Made by a program: the position numbers and the translations under genes. Under the pieces are notes generated by a model. It was not told the DNA's origin and made no database searches. It saw only the letters and a program-made list of their open reading frames with translations. Below are positions 1 to 7,885 of a stretch of 35,545 bases of DNA, piece by piece (the stretch's first letter is position 1; every line of letters begins with the position of its first letter). This DNA is from DASPKX01 sp035627835 (GTDB lineage Bacteria > Verrucomicrobiota > Verrucomicrobiia > Limisphaerales > SXQI01). The stretch spans positions 1 to 35,545 of the forward strand of contig DASPKX010000063.1 of assembly GCA_035627835.1 (NCBI GenBank). Direction: 5' to 3'.

Positions 1-468
1 CTCACCCAAGCCCTGCCCTTGCGGTTCTGTTGAGGCGGGCGCGGTCGATGGAGCGTCTTCGTCTCCACCCCAGGCGCCTCTTGGCTCCTCGTCAGAATGC
101 CCCTCTGGCTCGTCTGAGGCGTGACCCTCCGGTTCTTCGAAACGAGATAGCCTTCTTGGAGCTGGAGCGTCGAAATCTTCCTGCGCCTCAACCTGCCTTT
201 CAAAATCTGGTGCAGCTCGAAACGTATCCTCAGGAGCCGCTTCGGGGGCGCGATCCGGATTTGACGCATCATCCTCTGCAGCTGACGCGCTTGCCGGAGA
301 GCTTGGACGACGGCGACGAATGGGTCGGCGCGGACGGCTGGATCTGGAGCGCGGCCGACGCGCTGTGCTCTCGCTTCCTGAGCCTTCAGAACCACCGCCG
401 CCAGAACCTTCTGGAGAGTTTCGGACCTCGTCAGATGAGTCCGCTTGTTGACCTTCGTTCTCAGCCAT
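1..468 (-). CDS. Partial gene, disordered acidic/Arg-rich N-terminus of an unknown protein
   Basis: The reading frame is open from an ATG at 468 down to the window edge (156 codons), so only the N-terminus is visible. It starts MAENEGQQADSSDEV. A Gly/Ser-rich stretch follows, then an Arg-rich block (RRPRSRSSRPRRPIRRRR), then a long Glu/Asp/Pro/Ala-rich stretch. No folded domain is visible and composition suggests intrinsic disorder. A purine-rich AGGGGG lies about six bases before the ATG and fits a ribosome binding site. Such tails occur on RNA-binding proteins such as Rho, RNase E/G or DEAD-box helicases in these bacteria, but nothing here decides between them. The opposite strand also has an open frame here; I prefer this one because of the binding site and the position of the start. 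Confidence 0.55.
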   Translation of the reverse strand, partial: MAENEGQQADSSDEVRNSPEGSGGGGSEGSGSESTARRPRSRSSRPRRPIRRRRPSSPASASAAEDDASNPDRAPEAAPEDTFRAAPDFERQVEAQEDFDAPAPRRLSRFEEPEGHASDEPEGHSDEEPRGAWGGDEDAPSTAPASTEPQGQGLGE

Positions 469-729
469 GAATTCCCCCTAAGGGCGGAGTGAGATTCGTG
501 CAGAACGGTAACATAGGTCAAGCAAAGTCGCTCCTCCAGCGCTACCGTGAAATGTGGCGCCTCAACAATCAGGTTTCGCTCTGAAACCAGTCCCCAGACG
601 CCGCCCGAGCGGGGCGCCTGCGATATTTCTAAGGTTTTCTTGCAATTCAGCTACTTTAGGCGCACATTAAGGTGACTTTTGGAAAAGGTCCCCCTCCTTT
701 TTCAGGAAGCGAAGGATCTTTGAGAACTT
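469..729. other. Intergenic region between divergent genes
   Basis: This 261-base stretch separates the leftward partial gene from the rightward small basic protein gene, so it should carry promoters for both. I see no convincing paired -35/-10 boxes. It holds a TTGCAA at 640-645 and A/T-rich bases just before the rightward gene. No RNA gene or repeat is evident. Confidence 0.4.
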
Positions 730-1050
730 ATGTCACGGTTACAAAAAATAAAAACTCCGCCAGCCAAATCGCCAACTGCGGCTGTGAAGGCCGCTCCCGT
801 TAAACGCGTTTCCGCTCGAAGCGCCGCCATCGAACTGGATCAACTCGCCAAGGGCCAGGTCTGGAAATGCAGTGATGGTCTCTTCCGCCGAATCCTGCAT
901 GTCGGTGTTCGCCTGATCGAATACCGCATGGAGAATGGCACCCAACGCTCCCTGCCCGTGCTCAGCAGCAAAGCAGAGTTCATGGAATCATTCACCAAGC
1001 TGAAGCCCGTTCTCCAGGACAATCCGCAATTGCTTACTCGCAAGCGCTAA
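730..1050 (+). CDS. Small basic protein of unknown function
   Basis: The 106-residue product has a Lys/Pro/Ala-rich, probably disordered N-terminus (about residues 1-32). A compact region follows (about 38-100), with GQVWKCSDGLFRRILHVG and then VRLIEYRMENG. Alternating short beta-type segments with a conserved-looking Trp resemble a small SH3-like barrel, but this is only an inference. There is no signal peptide or membrane segment. The gene stands alone: divergent from the left gene and followed at once by a strong terminator. AAGGA lies about 14 bases before the ATG, a weak binding site. A basic tail suggests nucleic acid or ribosome association, unproven. Confidence 0.7.
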   Translation: MSRLQKIKTPPAKSPTAAVKAAPVKRVSARSAAIELDQLAKGQVWKCSDGLFRRILHVGVRLIEYRMENGTQRSLPVLSSKAEFMESFTKLKPVLQDNPQLLTRKR

Positions 1051-1072
1051 GCCTCTTTTCTTTTTTTACGAC

Positions 1073-1103
1073 AAAGGCCGAGGATCATCTCCTCGGCCTT
1101 TTT
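1073..1103 (+). terminator. Rho-independent terminator of the small basic protein gene
   Basis: A perfect 12-bp stem (AAAGGCCGAGGA at 1073-1084 pairing with 1090-1101) encloses a five-base loop and runs straight into a T tract. It sits 23 bases after the stop codon at 1050. On the other strand the run of T is poor, so it mainly serves the plus-strand gene. Confidence 0.9.
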
Positions 1104-1112
1104 GTTTCTCCT

Positions 1113-1140
1113 CATGGGAGCGCCCGCAGGCGCTCCCATG
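1113..1140. repeat. Perfect 12-bp inverted repeat after the PA14/ThuA-like gene
   Basis: CATGGGAGCGCC (1113-1124) pairs perfectly with 1129-1140 around a CGCA loop. It lies six bases past the stop codon of the leftward PA14 gene. There is no T tract on either side, so it is not a classical terminator. It may stabilise the 3' end of the mRNA or assist termination together with the adjacent hairpin at 1073-1103. Confidence 0.7.
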
Positions 1141-1146
1141 CCTCCA

Positions 1147-4140
1147 CTACCGTTTAGCGCGATAAAACTTCCGAGGCGCGTCGGCAGCGACCGTGATAGA
1201 TCCACTCCCCTGCTCGTCTGTCCACGTTGTCAGGTTCGTGGAGGATTGCAGCGTGCCAGTAAAGGTGATGGTGATGCTCCCGTTCGCGTTGCGAACGATG
1301 GATATCGTTGGCGCCGGCCCAGGGTTCTGAACCCCAGCCATGTGCGCCACTGCGTTCAGGAACATCTTCACACCGTCCGCAGTGAGATCAATTATTCCTG
1401 CGCCCTCCGAGGTTAAGCCGTTATATTCGCGGCTTCCGGTCAAGAACACCAGGCGGTCACCCCCGAGAACGCTTGCGGATGGGTTGCCCATCGTCGCCCC
1501 GGCATCGTATTCCGCGATGATCATGCCTCCGAACGTTGGGTCGGTCTCCGTGCCCACCGTGGCGAGCACTGTTCCGTTCCCCGCCACATCGCCAGTGACA
1601 ACAGAGATGCCCCGGTTCGTCGTCGTGCCGAAGACCGTGAGGTTTGCGTAATCGTTCACCATCACGTTACCGGCCCCAAGTTGAATACCTGAGAAGATGG
1701 GATGCGCAGGATTGTTCACCGCGAGTTTAATGCTCCCCGTTGTGTCCGGAATCGTGCTCCCTGTCATGAGTCCGAGGCGATTCGCGCGGATAATGTAACC
1801 ACCGAGGATCATCATCGGAGCGCGAACTCCGTTCCATGCCGCCGCTTCCGCGGCGGTTTCGTAATCACCACTGGGAACTGATCGGCTGATAATCACCAGG
1901 TCATACGCATTCAAGACATTCGTGTCAGGCGTCCCTGTGGTGACGATGCGTGTCACCTCATAGCCATTTGCCTTGAGCAAGTCTGTGTACGCCTTGTCGG
2001 GAGCGTTCGTGAAGCCCGCGGTAGTTGCGTTCTGGCTCGCAGGCGAATCCGTCCGGTGGAAGCTCACCCAGGCCACTGTCGGTTTTGCGACGCCCGCCTG
2101 CACCGTCACCGTCGCGGAATCGCTTGCCGTAGCTTGGCCCAGTTCGTCATAGCCCGTGGCGCGGACGCCATACACCCCGGCGGTAGCATTTGTCCACGAG
2201 AAGGTGTAAGGGGCATTGCTGCTTGTCCCGATCACCGCTCCATTCGCGCTGAATTCCACGCGGGTAATGTTCAGCCCCGACTGCCCTGCGGCCGTCGCGG
2301 AAAGATTGATCGTGCTGCCCGCATTGAACGTGGCGCCGCTCGTGGGGCCGGTCAGCGTTACCGTCGGCAAGCCAGGGGCTCCTTGGCGTGTTTCCGAGGG
2401 CCCGAGCCCGGTTGGTGAGTACGCTGCGTCTGTGGTCAGGATGAACTTGTCGAATGCTGCCCCATCTTCACGCCGGGCCAGCCCAATCACATGGAGTCCT
2501 GGTGTGGCAATTTCGATGGTGAATGGATCAGGCGGGTCTTGAGCGTCACTCCGCCAAACAAAATCTGCGTTCGGCTGGAAGCCGGTCATGCTCGCCATGT
2601 TCCCTTCCGCCCGCTCCGCTGGACGTGCTCCATCCAGATGAAGCCATGCGGAGTCGTCTTCCCCCACGTCAGCGCTCGCGCGGTACCAAACTGTGTACGT
2701 CCCCGCCTGCGCGAACTCGATGTCATACTCGAGCTTGGTTTCTGATTCCGAGCCGCCCACTCCATTCGGGATGATCACGTATGCGCCGCCGGATGGCACC
2801 CCGCGCGTCGTGTCGCGGCGCCAAAGGCCGTCGAGATTTCGATCATAGTTTTCCGCCTCGAAGACGATCATCCCATTCATCTCCACCACCTTGCCGGCGG
2901 GGAAGAAGACCATTCTGCTGTTGGTTGCGATCGTGTTGGGCGTCGCCGCTGTGTCCTTCACGCCGCTTACTGTGACCGTGTGTTTCGTGCCAAGTGTCTG
3001 CTGAGCCGTTGTGAGCGTCACTTGTGTGCCGCTTGCCGACACTGCTGCTGCGGTAACACCCACGGTTCCAGATGCTGTGGATATTTGGTAATTGGCCACC
3101 AATCCGCCAGTCGTAGGGTCCACGGGTTCGGAGAACGTCAGCACCAGCTCCGTCCGGTTTGCGGATCCTTTCGCTCCCACCAACGTGGGTACGGTCGTGT
3201 CTGGCGTGACCGTCAGCGTCGCGTCAGAACTCGTCACTGCGCCCTGGGGGCCCGTGACGACCACCGAAAACTTCGCATTGTTGTCGGCCATCTGCACACC
3301 TGTAACCGTGTAGGTAAGGTTCGTGGCGTCAGCAATGTCCACGCCTCCTTTACGCCATTGATAGCTGTATGGCGGCGTGCCATCAGCAACCACCCGAAAC
3401 GTTGCGGAACCCCTTTCTCCAGCCGTTTGGCCCTGCGGCTGAGTCGTGATGGTCAACGCTCCTGTGCTTCGGTCCGACGAGAGGTACTGCCCTGGGATTG
3501 GCGCGCTCGAATCGATCGTCCCTGTGGGATCCATCACCGCCACTGAAAGCAGATCGCCACCGGTCCCTTCTTTGAAGAGCGCTTCTATGTAATACGGCTG
3601 GCCGGCCTGCAGTGTAATCTTAGCCCCGCCGGTCGCCGGATCCTTGGTGGCCCATTCGGTCGCCGCAAACAGGGAAGAATCCTTCGCGTTCAAATCACTG
3701 TTGCCTGCAGATGATGTGTAACTCCGCACACCACTGTACGCGGTCTCCTGCGCGATCAGCCGCTTCTTCGCTGGATCGGAGTCAGGGCTCAGAAATAAGC
3801 GGGCGTTGTCATCCGCCGCGATGTAGAAAACGTAATCCCCAGTTGTCGGAGGGTAGAAGTAACCAGCCATCTGCCCGCCGTAATTATCTGCGTAGTTTCC
3901 CGGGGCCGTGGCGATGTCCCCCGTGGCATTCCACTCGAAATAGGAAGGAAACGTCACGACGTCCGGGTTGTTCGGGAACTTCGCGTTGTTCGTCAGGTTG
4001 GCAATCGCTGTCCCGGTGATGTTGTTGAATGATTTCGCCGTGATGAAGCCCTGCGGAGCTGTTGGCGCGGCCGCGTTTGCGCTGGCCACAACTCCACACC
4101 CCATCAGGAGCGCAGCAATGCGTTGGTTTAACTTGTTCAT
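1147..4140 (-). CDS. Secreted multidomain protein: PA14, Ig-like, CBM-like and ThuA-like domains
   Basis: The start is placed at the ATG at 4140, 27 bases inside the longest frame. It opens a clean signal peptide (MNKLNQRIAALLMGCGVVASANA) and has AAGGAG nine bases upstream. The product is 997 residues. In order I see: a PA14-like module with GYFYPPTTGDYVFYIAADDNAR (about 30-200); an Ig-like module with SYQWRKGGVDI (about 220-310); an SbsA-type Ig module with LVLTFSEPVD; a carbohydrate-binding-like module with MIVFEAENYDR; a Big_7-like module; then a ThuA-like glutamine-amidotransferase-fold domain (about 690-935, PTVAWVSFHRTD onward). The last ~50 residues (LQSSTNLTTWTD ... FYRAKR) resemble a tail common on Verrucomicrobia exported proteins. 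A role in binding or processing polysaccharide outside the cell is inferred. No catalytic residues are assigned. Confidence 0.8.
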   Translation of the reverse strand: MNKLNQRIAALLMGCGVVASANAAAPTAPQGFITAKSFNNITGTAIANLTNNAKFPNNPDVVTFPSYFEWNATGDIATAPGNYADNYGGQMAGYFYPPTTGDYVFYIAADDNARLFLSPDSDPAKKRLIAQETAYSGVRSYTSSAGNSDLNAKDSSLFAATEWATKDPATGGAKITLQAGQPYYIEALFKEGTGGDLLSVAVMDPTGTIDSSAPIPGQYLSSDRSTGALTITTQPQGQTAGERGSATFRVVADGTPPYSYQWRKGGVDIADATNLTYTVTGVQMADNNAKFSVVVTGPQGAVTSSDATLTVTPDTTVPTLVGAKGSANRTELVLTFSEPVDPTTGGLVANYQISTASGTVGVTAAAVSASGTQVTLTTAQQTLGTKHTVTVSGVKDTAATPNTIATNSRMVFFPAGKVVEMNGMIVFEAENYDRNLDGLWRRDTTRGVPSGGAYVIIPNGVGGSESETKLEYDIEFAQAGTYTVWYRASADVGEDDSAWLHLDGARPAERAEGNMASMTGFQPNADFVWRSDAQDPPDPFTIEIATPGLHVIGLARREDGAAFDKFILTTDAAYSPTGLGPSETRQGAPGLPTVTLTGPTSGATFNAGSTINLSATAAGQSGLNITRVEFSANGAVIGTSSNAPYTFSWTNATAGVYGVRATGYDELGQATASDSATVTVQAGVAKPTVAWVSFHRTDSPASQNATTAGFTNAPDKAYTDLLKANGYEVTRIVTTGTPDTNVLNAYDLVIISRSVPSGDYETAAEAAAWNGVRAPMMILGGYIIRANRLGLMTGSTIPDTTGSIKLAVNNPAHPIFSGIQLGAGNVMVNDYANLTVFGTTTNRGISVVTGDVAGNGTVLATVGTETDPTFGGMIIAEYDAGATMGNPSASVLGGDRLVFLTGSREYNGLTSEGAGIIDLTADGVKMFLNAVAHMAGVQNPGPAPTISIVRNANGSITITFTGTLQSSTNLTTWTDEQGSGSITVAADAPRKFYRAKR

Positions 4141-4149
4141 AAGTTGTGT

Positions 4150-4155
4150 CTCCTT
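4150..4155 (-). promoter_or_regulatory. Shine-Dalgarno site fixing the start of the PA14/ThuA-like gene
   Basis: On the minus strand AAGGAG ends nine bases before the ATG at 4140. The longer in-frame start at 4167 would lie upstream of this site and would put ten extra residues before the signal peptide, so 4140 is preferred. Confidence 0.75.
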
Positions 4156-4331
4156 GGGAAAAGCCAATTTTGCGCTTCTCCAATGCTGCTGCTGCCCTTA
4201 ACGGCATGGAGGGATGCCGCCAGAAGGCATGCTGAAAGCAGGATTTGCACAACCAAAGCAGAGGCCGCCCTGCGCGACAACGCTTAACGACCCTGTTTAG
4301 AGCGTTTTCACGCAAAACCCTTCTGAAAACG

Positions 4332-4354
4332 AAAAAGGCGGCTTTTTAGCCGCC
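4332..4354 (-). terminator. Rho-independent terminator of the DUF5335 gene
   Basis: Read on the minus strand, a 7-bp stem (GGCGGCT/AGCCGCC) with a four-base loop is followed by TTTTT. It lies 27 bases past the stop codon of the DUF5335 gene. It separates that gene from the PA14 gene downstream, which therefore needs its own promoter within 4141-4331. Confidence 0.85.
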
Positions 4355-4380
4355 GTGCTTAAACTAAAATCGACTGTGGA

Positions 4381-4791
4381 CTAACTGTGAAATTCCACTG
4401 GCTCCATGTTCTTGCCTTCAAGCACATGCAACCCGTCCATCAACTCTTTAACCTTCCCTGAGGCGAACGTGATCATCGTGGTTCCGCTCTCGGCGTCTAT
4501 CTGCAATGTCTTCGGCCCAACGGAGTGTTGGCGCAGCAAGATGCGAATCGGCTCCACCACCGTGTGGTTTCCGCGCTGCCCGGTTCCATGCCCAAGATTG
4601 ATCTGAAGCATGTCACTGCACCCGTCTGTTTTGCTGAACTGGATCCGATCCAGTGGCAGCCCCCTCGCTATTTCGTGGCTGGTGCCATCTCCATGCACAT
4701 GCTCGATGGTTATCGGCGTGCCCTGATGCAGTTGCGTGAATCGCTCAAACAATTGCTCCCAATCGTTGCTGTCAATTTCTTGCGTTGCCAT
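4381..4791 (-). CDS. DUF5335-like protein
   Basis: The 136-residue cytoplasmic protein has no signal peptide or membrane segment. It opens with an acidic helix (DSNDWEQLFERFTQLHQG). Then come short beta strands and a central LPLDRIQFSKTD segment. A strand near the C-terminus (SGTTMITFA) resembles the closing strand of DUF5335 proteins, where similar hits read 'LEV..ADG..QIV'. The family has no known function. AGGAGG lies about 13 bases before the ATG, with GAGAGG closer in. The gene is monocistronic: a terminator follows and an intergenic region precedes it. Family assignment is from memory of its pattern and is moderate. Confidence 0.65.
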   Translation of the reverse strand: MATQEIDSNDWEQLFERFTQLHQGTPITIEHVHGDGTSHEIARGLPLDRIQFSKTDGCSDMLQINLGHGTGQRGNHTVVEPIRILLRQHSVGPKTLQIDAESGTTMITFASGKVKELMDGLHVLEGKNMEPVEFHS

Positions 4792-5094
4792 AAACCTCTC
4801 TCCTCCTTTTGGTTGTCCGGGAAGGACGGACGGCTTAATGCGGTATAACCAAACTTAGGCTCCATGCCATTCATCGCAAGGAACCTGCAGGAGGATTCTT
4901 CCCCTAAAGCCAGTTGGGGCATTCACCGGCAACGGGATCGCCGGAAAGGCGGATCATTGCTCCACCGTGACAACGCAAAATTCTGGTTTCCCCCAATCGC
5001 CGTTCAGGCCATAACCCCCATGGTGAGTGCCACTCGCGGGAGTACTTTCCCATAGCGCTCGGGGAACCATAGGGAGCAAGCGCGAGAAATTAAT
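4792..5094. other. Intergenic region between divergent DUF5335 and glycosyltransferase genes
   Basis: About 300 bases lie between two divergent genes and should contain both promoters. Short open frames cross it on both strands, but none has a credible start, binding site or recognisable product. I see no tRNA or riboswitch-like fold. A weak 5-bp inverted repeat (CCGGC/GCCGG) occurs near 4927-4945. Confidence 0.4.
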
Positions 5095-5880
5095 ATGACT
5101 GCCGCGAACAGCGAGTTTCCAGCCAAGGGATCGGTCAGCATTTCCGTCATCATACCGGCCCACAACGAAGAGGAGTTCCTGCCGAAAACTCTGGCGGCAC
5201 TCCGAAAGCAAACCTACGAAAACTTCGAGATCATCGTCGTTTGTAACGGCTGCACCGATAATACTCGCGATGCTGCCTGCCAGGAGTGCGACCAGTTCTT
5301 CGACATCACGGAAAAATCCCTCGGCAAAGCGAGAAACCTTGGCGGCCACCGAGCGCGGGGTGATATCCTCCTGTTCCTCGACGCCGACACCTTGCTTGAG
5401 CCGCAAGCGCTGGCTGAAGTAGCCCGCCGATTCACGCGCAAATACTCTGCGGGCACACTGAAGGGCATTCCCGATAATCCCACTTTGCCCCATCGCACCG
5501 TTTATTGGGCCAAGAATTTCGTGCACTTCATGCACTTCCACCGCGGCAGCTCCGGCGTTATCCTCTGCTGGAAAGACCATTTTGAAGCCGTGGGCGGATT
5601 CGATGAAGGGCTCTATCTCCGCGAGAACAGCGATCTGATGTATAAACTTCGTCCTTACGGTCGTTACAAATACATTCGAGCCGCTGGTGCCACCACCTCC
5701 ATGCGTCGCTACGAGAAAAAAGGTCTCTTCGAGATGGCCCGTCTTTGGACGAAGGTCTGGTGGATGTCCCATTTCTCAGACCTCCAGAACCAGACCTACG
5801 AGCTGGTAGACGCCCCACGCGAGCCAAAGCCCAAGTACAAACCCAGCGCTTGGCTCACGAGCCAGGAAAAGCGCGGTTAG
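5095..5880 (+). CDS. Family 2 glycosyltransferase
   Basis: The 261-residue protein has the GT-A fold signatures of GT2 enzymes. These are an N-terminal strand SVIIPAHNEEEFLPKTL (residues 17-33), a nucleotide-binding segment IIVVCNGCTDNT, and a DAD metal-binding motif at residues 96-98 (LFLDADTL). An acceptor-side GGFDEGLYLRENSDLMYKL with Glu/Asn/Asp follows. No membrane helices are seen, so it probably acts on the cytoplasmic side, transferring a sugar from a nucleotide sugar to a lipid-linked or protein acceptor. Donor and acceptor cannot be read from sequence. It leads a plus-strand series with two FkbM methyltransferases, which suggests synthesis and methyl-capping of a surface glycan. The binding site before the ATG is weak. 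Confidence 0.88.
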   Translation: MTAANSEFPAKGSVSISVIIPAHNEEEFLPKTLAALRKQTYENFEIIVVCNGCTDNTRDAACQECDQFFDITEKSLGKARNLGGHRARGDILLFLDADTLLEPQALAEVARRFTRKYSAGTLKGIPDNPTLPHRTVYWAKNFVHFMHFHRGSSGVILCWKDHFEAVGGFDEGLYLRENSDLMYKLRPYGRYKYIRAAGATTSMRRYEKKGLFEMARLWTKVWWMSHFSDLQNQTYELVDAPREPKPKYKPSAWLTSQEKRG

Positions 5881-6172
5881 CGAGCGGGGCTTGCAAAAGC
5901 TTGCTCGACGATGCTTTCAATCAGCCGCCGTTGTTCATCCCGCGAGCCGGTCCTAAGATCAGCCCCAAGTGAGCGACTTCCTCGTCCCTTATTCGTAACC
6001 CAACGCTTGCTTCCTAGAGCACTGCCTTGAAGCGGAGGTCCACCGAATGCCTCCCGCCTCACGGGCCGGTCTAAACCGAGGTGCTCGGCGTCAGCAACCA
6101 GCCCCACTCTGTTCTTGATATTTGGGCGTTTGCGTTGTTCTGTGGCGAACGCAAGTGAACAGCGCCGTGACT
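5881..6172. other. Non-coding stretch between glycosyltransferase and first FkbM gene
   Basis: This 292-base gap breaks the apparent glycan operon. Open frames here (for example a 76-codon frame on the minus strand, 5877-6107) show no recognisable product or ribosome binding site. No strong hairpin with a T tract is visible, so the downstream gene may be served by read-through or by its own promoter here. Confidence 0.4.
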
Positions 6173-6985
6173 ATGCCAGCCTCTTTCTGGGAGCGTGCCA
6201 ACGATATTAAAAATCGCGCGTTCCCTTATCGCCTCACGCGCTTCGTTCGCGCTAGATTGTCCAACCTCGCCTCCAACGCCCTCACGTTAGTCGAGGAACC
6301 TCGGGTTCGTGCCGCCTGGGCCCGGAATTGGGAGCAGGATCACTACGTGCGACTCCTTCGTTACTACGACGAGGGCTTCCGGCCCAAGGTCATTTACGAC
6401 ATCGGCGGGCATCAGGGTCTCTGGGCTGAAATGGCGCAGGCTATTTTCAATCCTGACGGGATCATCGTATTCGAACCACAGAAGTCGCTTCATTCAGTTA
6501 TTGACCAACGCCGCAGGCCTTCTGGCTCGTGGCAGATTCTTGATGTCGCTCTTGGTGATCGTGACGAAGCGCGCGACATGCACGTCACTGACAACGAGGC
6601 GGCCTCTTCCCTCCTGCAGCCCGTGACTTCCGGAGTCCCCGAGACGTGGCGAACCAATGTTGTTTCCTCGACCAAAGTTGCTGTTCGAACTCTCGACAAT
6701 CTTGCTCGCGAATTAAACCTGCCAAAGCCGGATTTCGTGAAAATCGATGTGCAGGGTTTCGAGGGCCAAGTGTTAAAGGGGGGTGCTTCCACTTTTCCCC
6801 ACGCGCGCCGAATGGTTGTGGAGGTCTCCTTGCGGGAGATCTATCAAGGCCAGGCTTACGTGCCTGAGATTCTCGCGCAAGCCAATGAACTTGGCTTTGC
6901 TCTCGAAGACATTAACGATGCCGTGCGCGACCACTCCGGGCGACTCTGGCAGGCAGACCTCTGGCTCCGCAGAAAGCAATCCTAG
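6173..6985 (+). CDS. FkbM-family SAM-dependent methyltransferase (first copy)
   Basis: I place the start at the ATG at 6173 (MPASFWERAND; 270 residues). The frame extends to 6122, but that part reads unlike a protein. The core has the FkbM pattern. A SAM-binding strand and loop VIYDIGGHQGLWAEMAQ comes first, then the acidic second strand GIIVFEPQ. A TLDNLA segment precedes DFVKIDVQGFEGQVLKGG, the diagnostic FkbM motif 5. Members O-methylate sugars or lipids; the exact substrate is unknown. It lies seven bases before a second, quite different FkbM gene. Together with the glycosyltransferase upstream this fits methylation of a surface glycan. No clear Shine-Dalgarno sequence is present, so the start is uncertain. 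Confidence 0.85.
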   Translation: MPASFWERANDIKNRAFPYRLTRFVRARLSNLASNALTLVEEPRVRAAWARNWEQDHYVRLLRYYDEGFRPKVIYDIGGHQGLWAEMAQAIFNPDGIIVFEPQKSLHSVIDQRRRPSGSWQILDVALGDRDEARDMHVTDNEAASSLLQPVTSGVPETWRTNVVSSTKVAVRTLDNLARELNLPKPDFVKIDVQGFEGQVLKGGASTFPHARRMVVEVSLREIYQGQAYVPEILAQANELGFALEDINDAVRDHSGRLWQADLWLRRKQS

Positions 6986-6991
6986 CACCGC

Positions 6992-7885
6992 ATGCCCAAC
7001 ATGGCTCTGCTCGAAAAACTGCGGCAATGTGAGCGCTACCAAAAAGCGCCTTCCTGGCAAAAGCCATTCATTGCTCCCGGCCGCTTCCTGCACAATCAGC
7101 TCGCCAAGCGCGCGCAACCCGTTTCGGGAGAAGTGCGCCACGTCGATGCGTTTCACTACCCGCAATTCGCAATCGTCAACGGTGAGATCGTCAGCGAGCA
7201 ACTCGCCTTCTACGGTTATTTTGAAGCAGACCTCACGGAAGCGATCATTCGCCTCGTGCGCCCTGGAGATATCGCGGTCGATATCGGGATGCATCTCGGT
7301 TATTACACCTCTTTGCTCGCGCAATTGGTGGGACCGCAAGGACAGGTGCATTCGTTCGAACCCACCCCTTCGACGCGGGAGCTGGCCGCGCGGAACGTCA
7401 GCAAGTTCAGCAACATCACTGTGCACTCCTTCGCCATGTGGTCGGAGAAGACAGAGCTGCCTTTCAAAGATTACGGTCTAAAATGGCTCGCCTTTAACAG
7501 CTTCTCCAAAGCACGCCTCGAAGAAGAACCAGCCAAGCCGCGCGAATATCAGGTCCAGACAACGACTCTGGACAACTTCCGCAGTTCGCTCCGGAAACCG
7601 ATCGCCTTTGTGAAGATCGATGCTGAATCGGCCGAGCACGCAATTATCAAAGGCGCGAAGTCACTCCTGAAGCAGGATGCTCCCGTGCTGTCACTTGAGC
7701 TTGGGGATTTTCATCAAGACCAGGCGAGCCGAGCCATTATTGAGGAACTTAGTTCAGTCGGTTACTCAGCTTGGGAATTGAATGGTGGGCGGTTCGTTCG
7801 CCACACCCCCCGCGCAGATTACGATTACTGCAATCTGATCTTCGCCACCGAAGCCCGCGCAGCCACCTGGAACCAGCCGAGTTAA
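6992..7885 (+). CDS. FkbM-family SAM-dependent methyltransferase (second copy)
   Basis: The 297-residue product has the FkbM core: IAVDIGMHLGYYTSLLAQ as the SAM-binding loop, QVHSFEPTPSTRELAARN as the acidic strand and following helix, TTTLDNF, and then FVKIDAESAEHAIIKGA as the family motif. Relative to the first copy it carries an N-terminal extension of about 70 residues (QFAIVNGEIVSEQLAFYGYFE), typical of longer FkbM proteins. It starts seven bases after the first copy, so the two are very likely co-transcribed. Sequence divergence between the copies argues against recent duplication. Its last four bases overlap the convergent YihY/BrkB gene. Confidence 0.87.
   Translation: MPNMALLEKLRQCERYQKAPSWQKPFIAPGRFLHNQLAKRAQPVSGEVRHVDAFHYPQFAIVNGEIVSEQLAFYGYFEADLTEAIIRLVRPGDIAVDIGMHLGYYTSLLAQLVGPQGQVHSFEPTPSTRELAARNVSKFSNITVHSFAMWSEKTELPFKDYGLKWLAFNSFSKARLEEEPAKPREYQVQTTTLDNFRSSLRKPIAFVKIDAESAEHAIIKGAKSLLKQDAPVLSLELGDFHQDQASRAIIEELSSVGYSAWELNGGRFVRHTPRADYDYCNLIFATEARAATWNQPS

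Noticed and set aside
30..470. 146-codon plus-strand frame at the left edge
   Set aside because: Begins with TTG and has no binding site. The minus-strand frame with an ATG and AGGGGG is more credible, although both are low-complexity.
4954..5772. 272-codon open frame antisense to the glycosyltransferase
   Set aside because: The plus strand carries a textbook GT2 protein. The antisense product has no motif or binding site.
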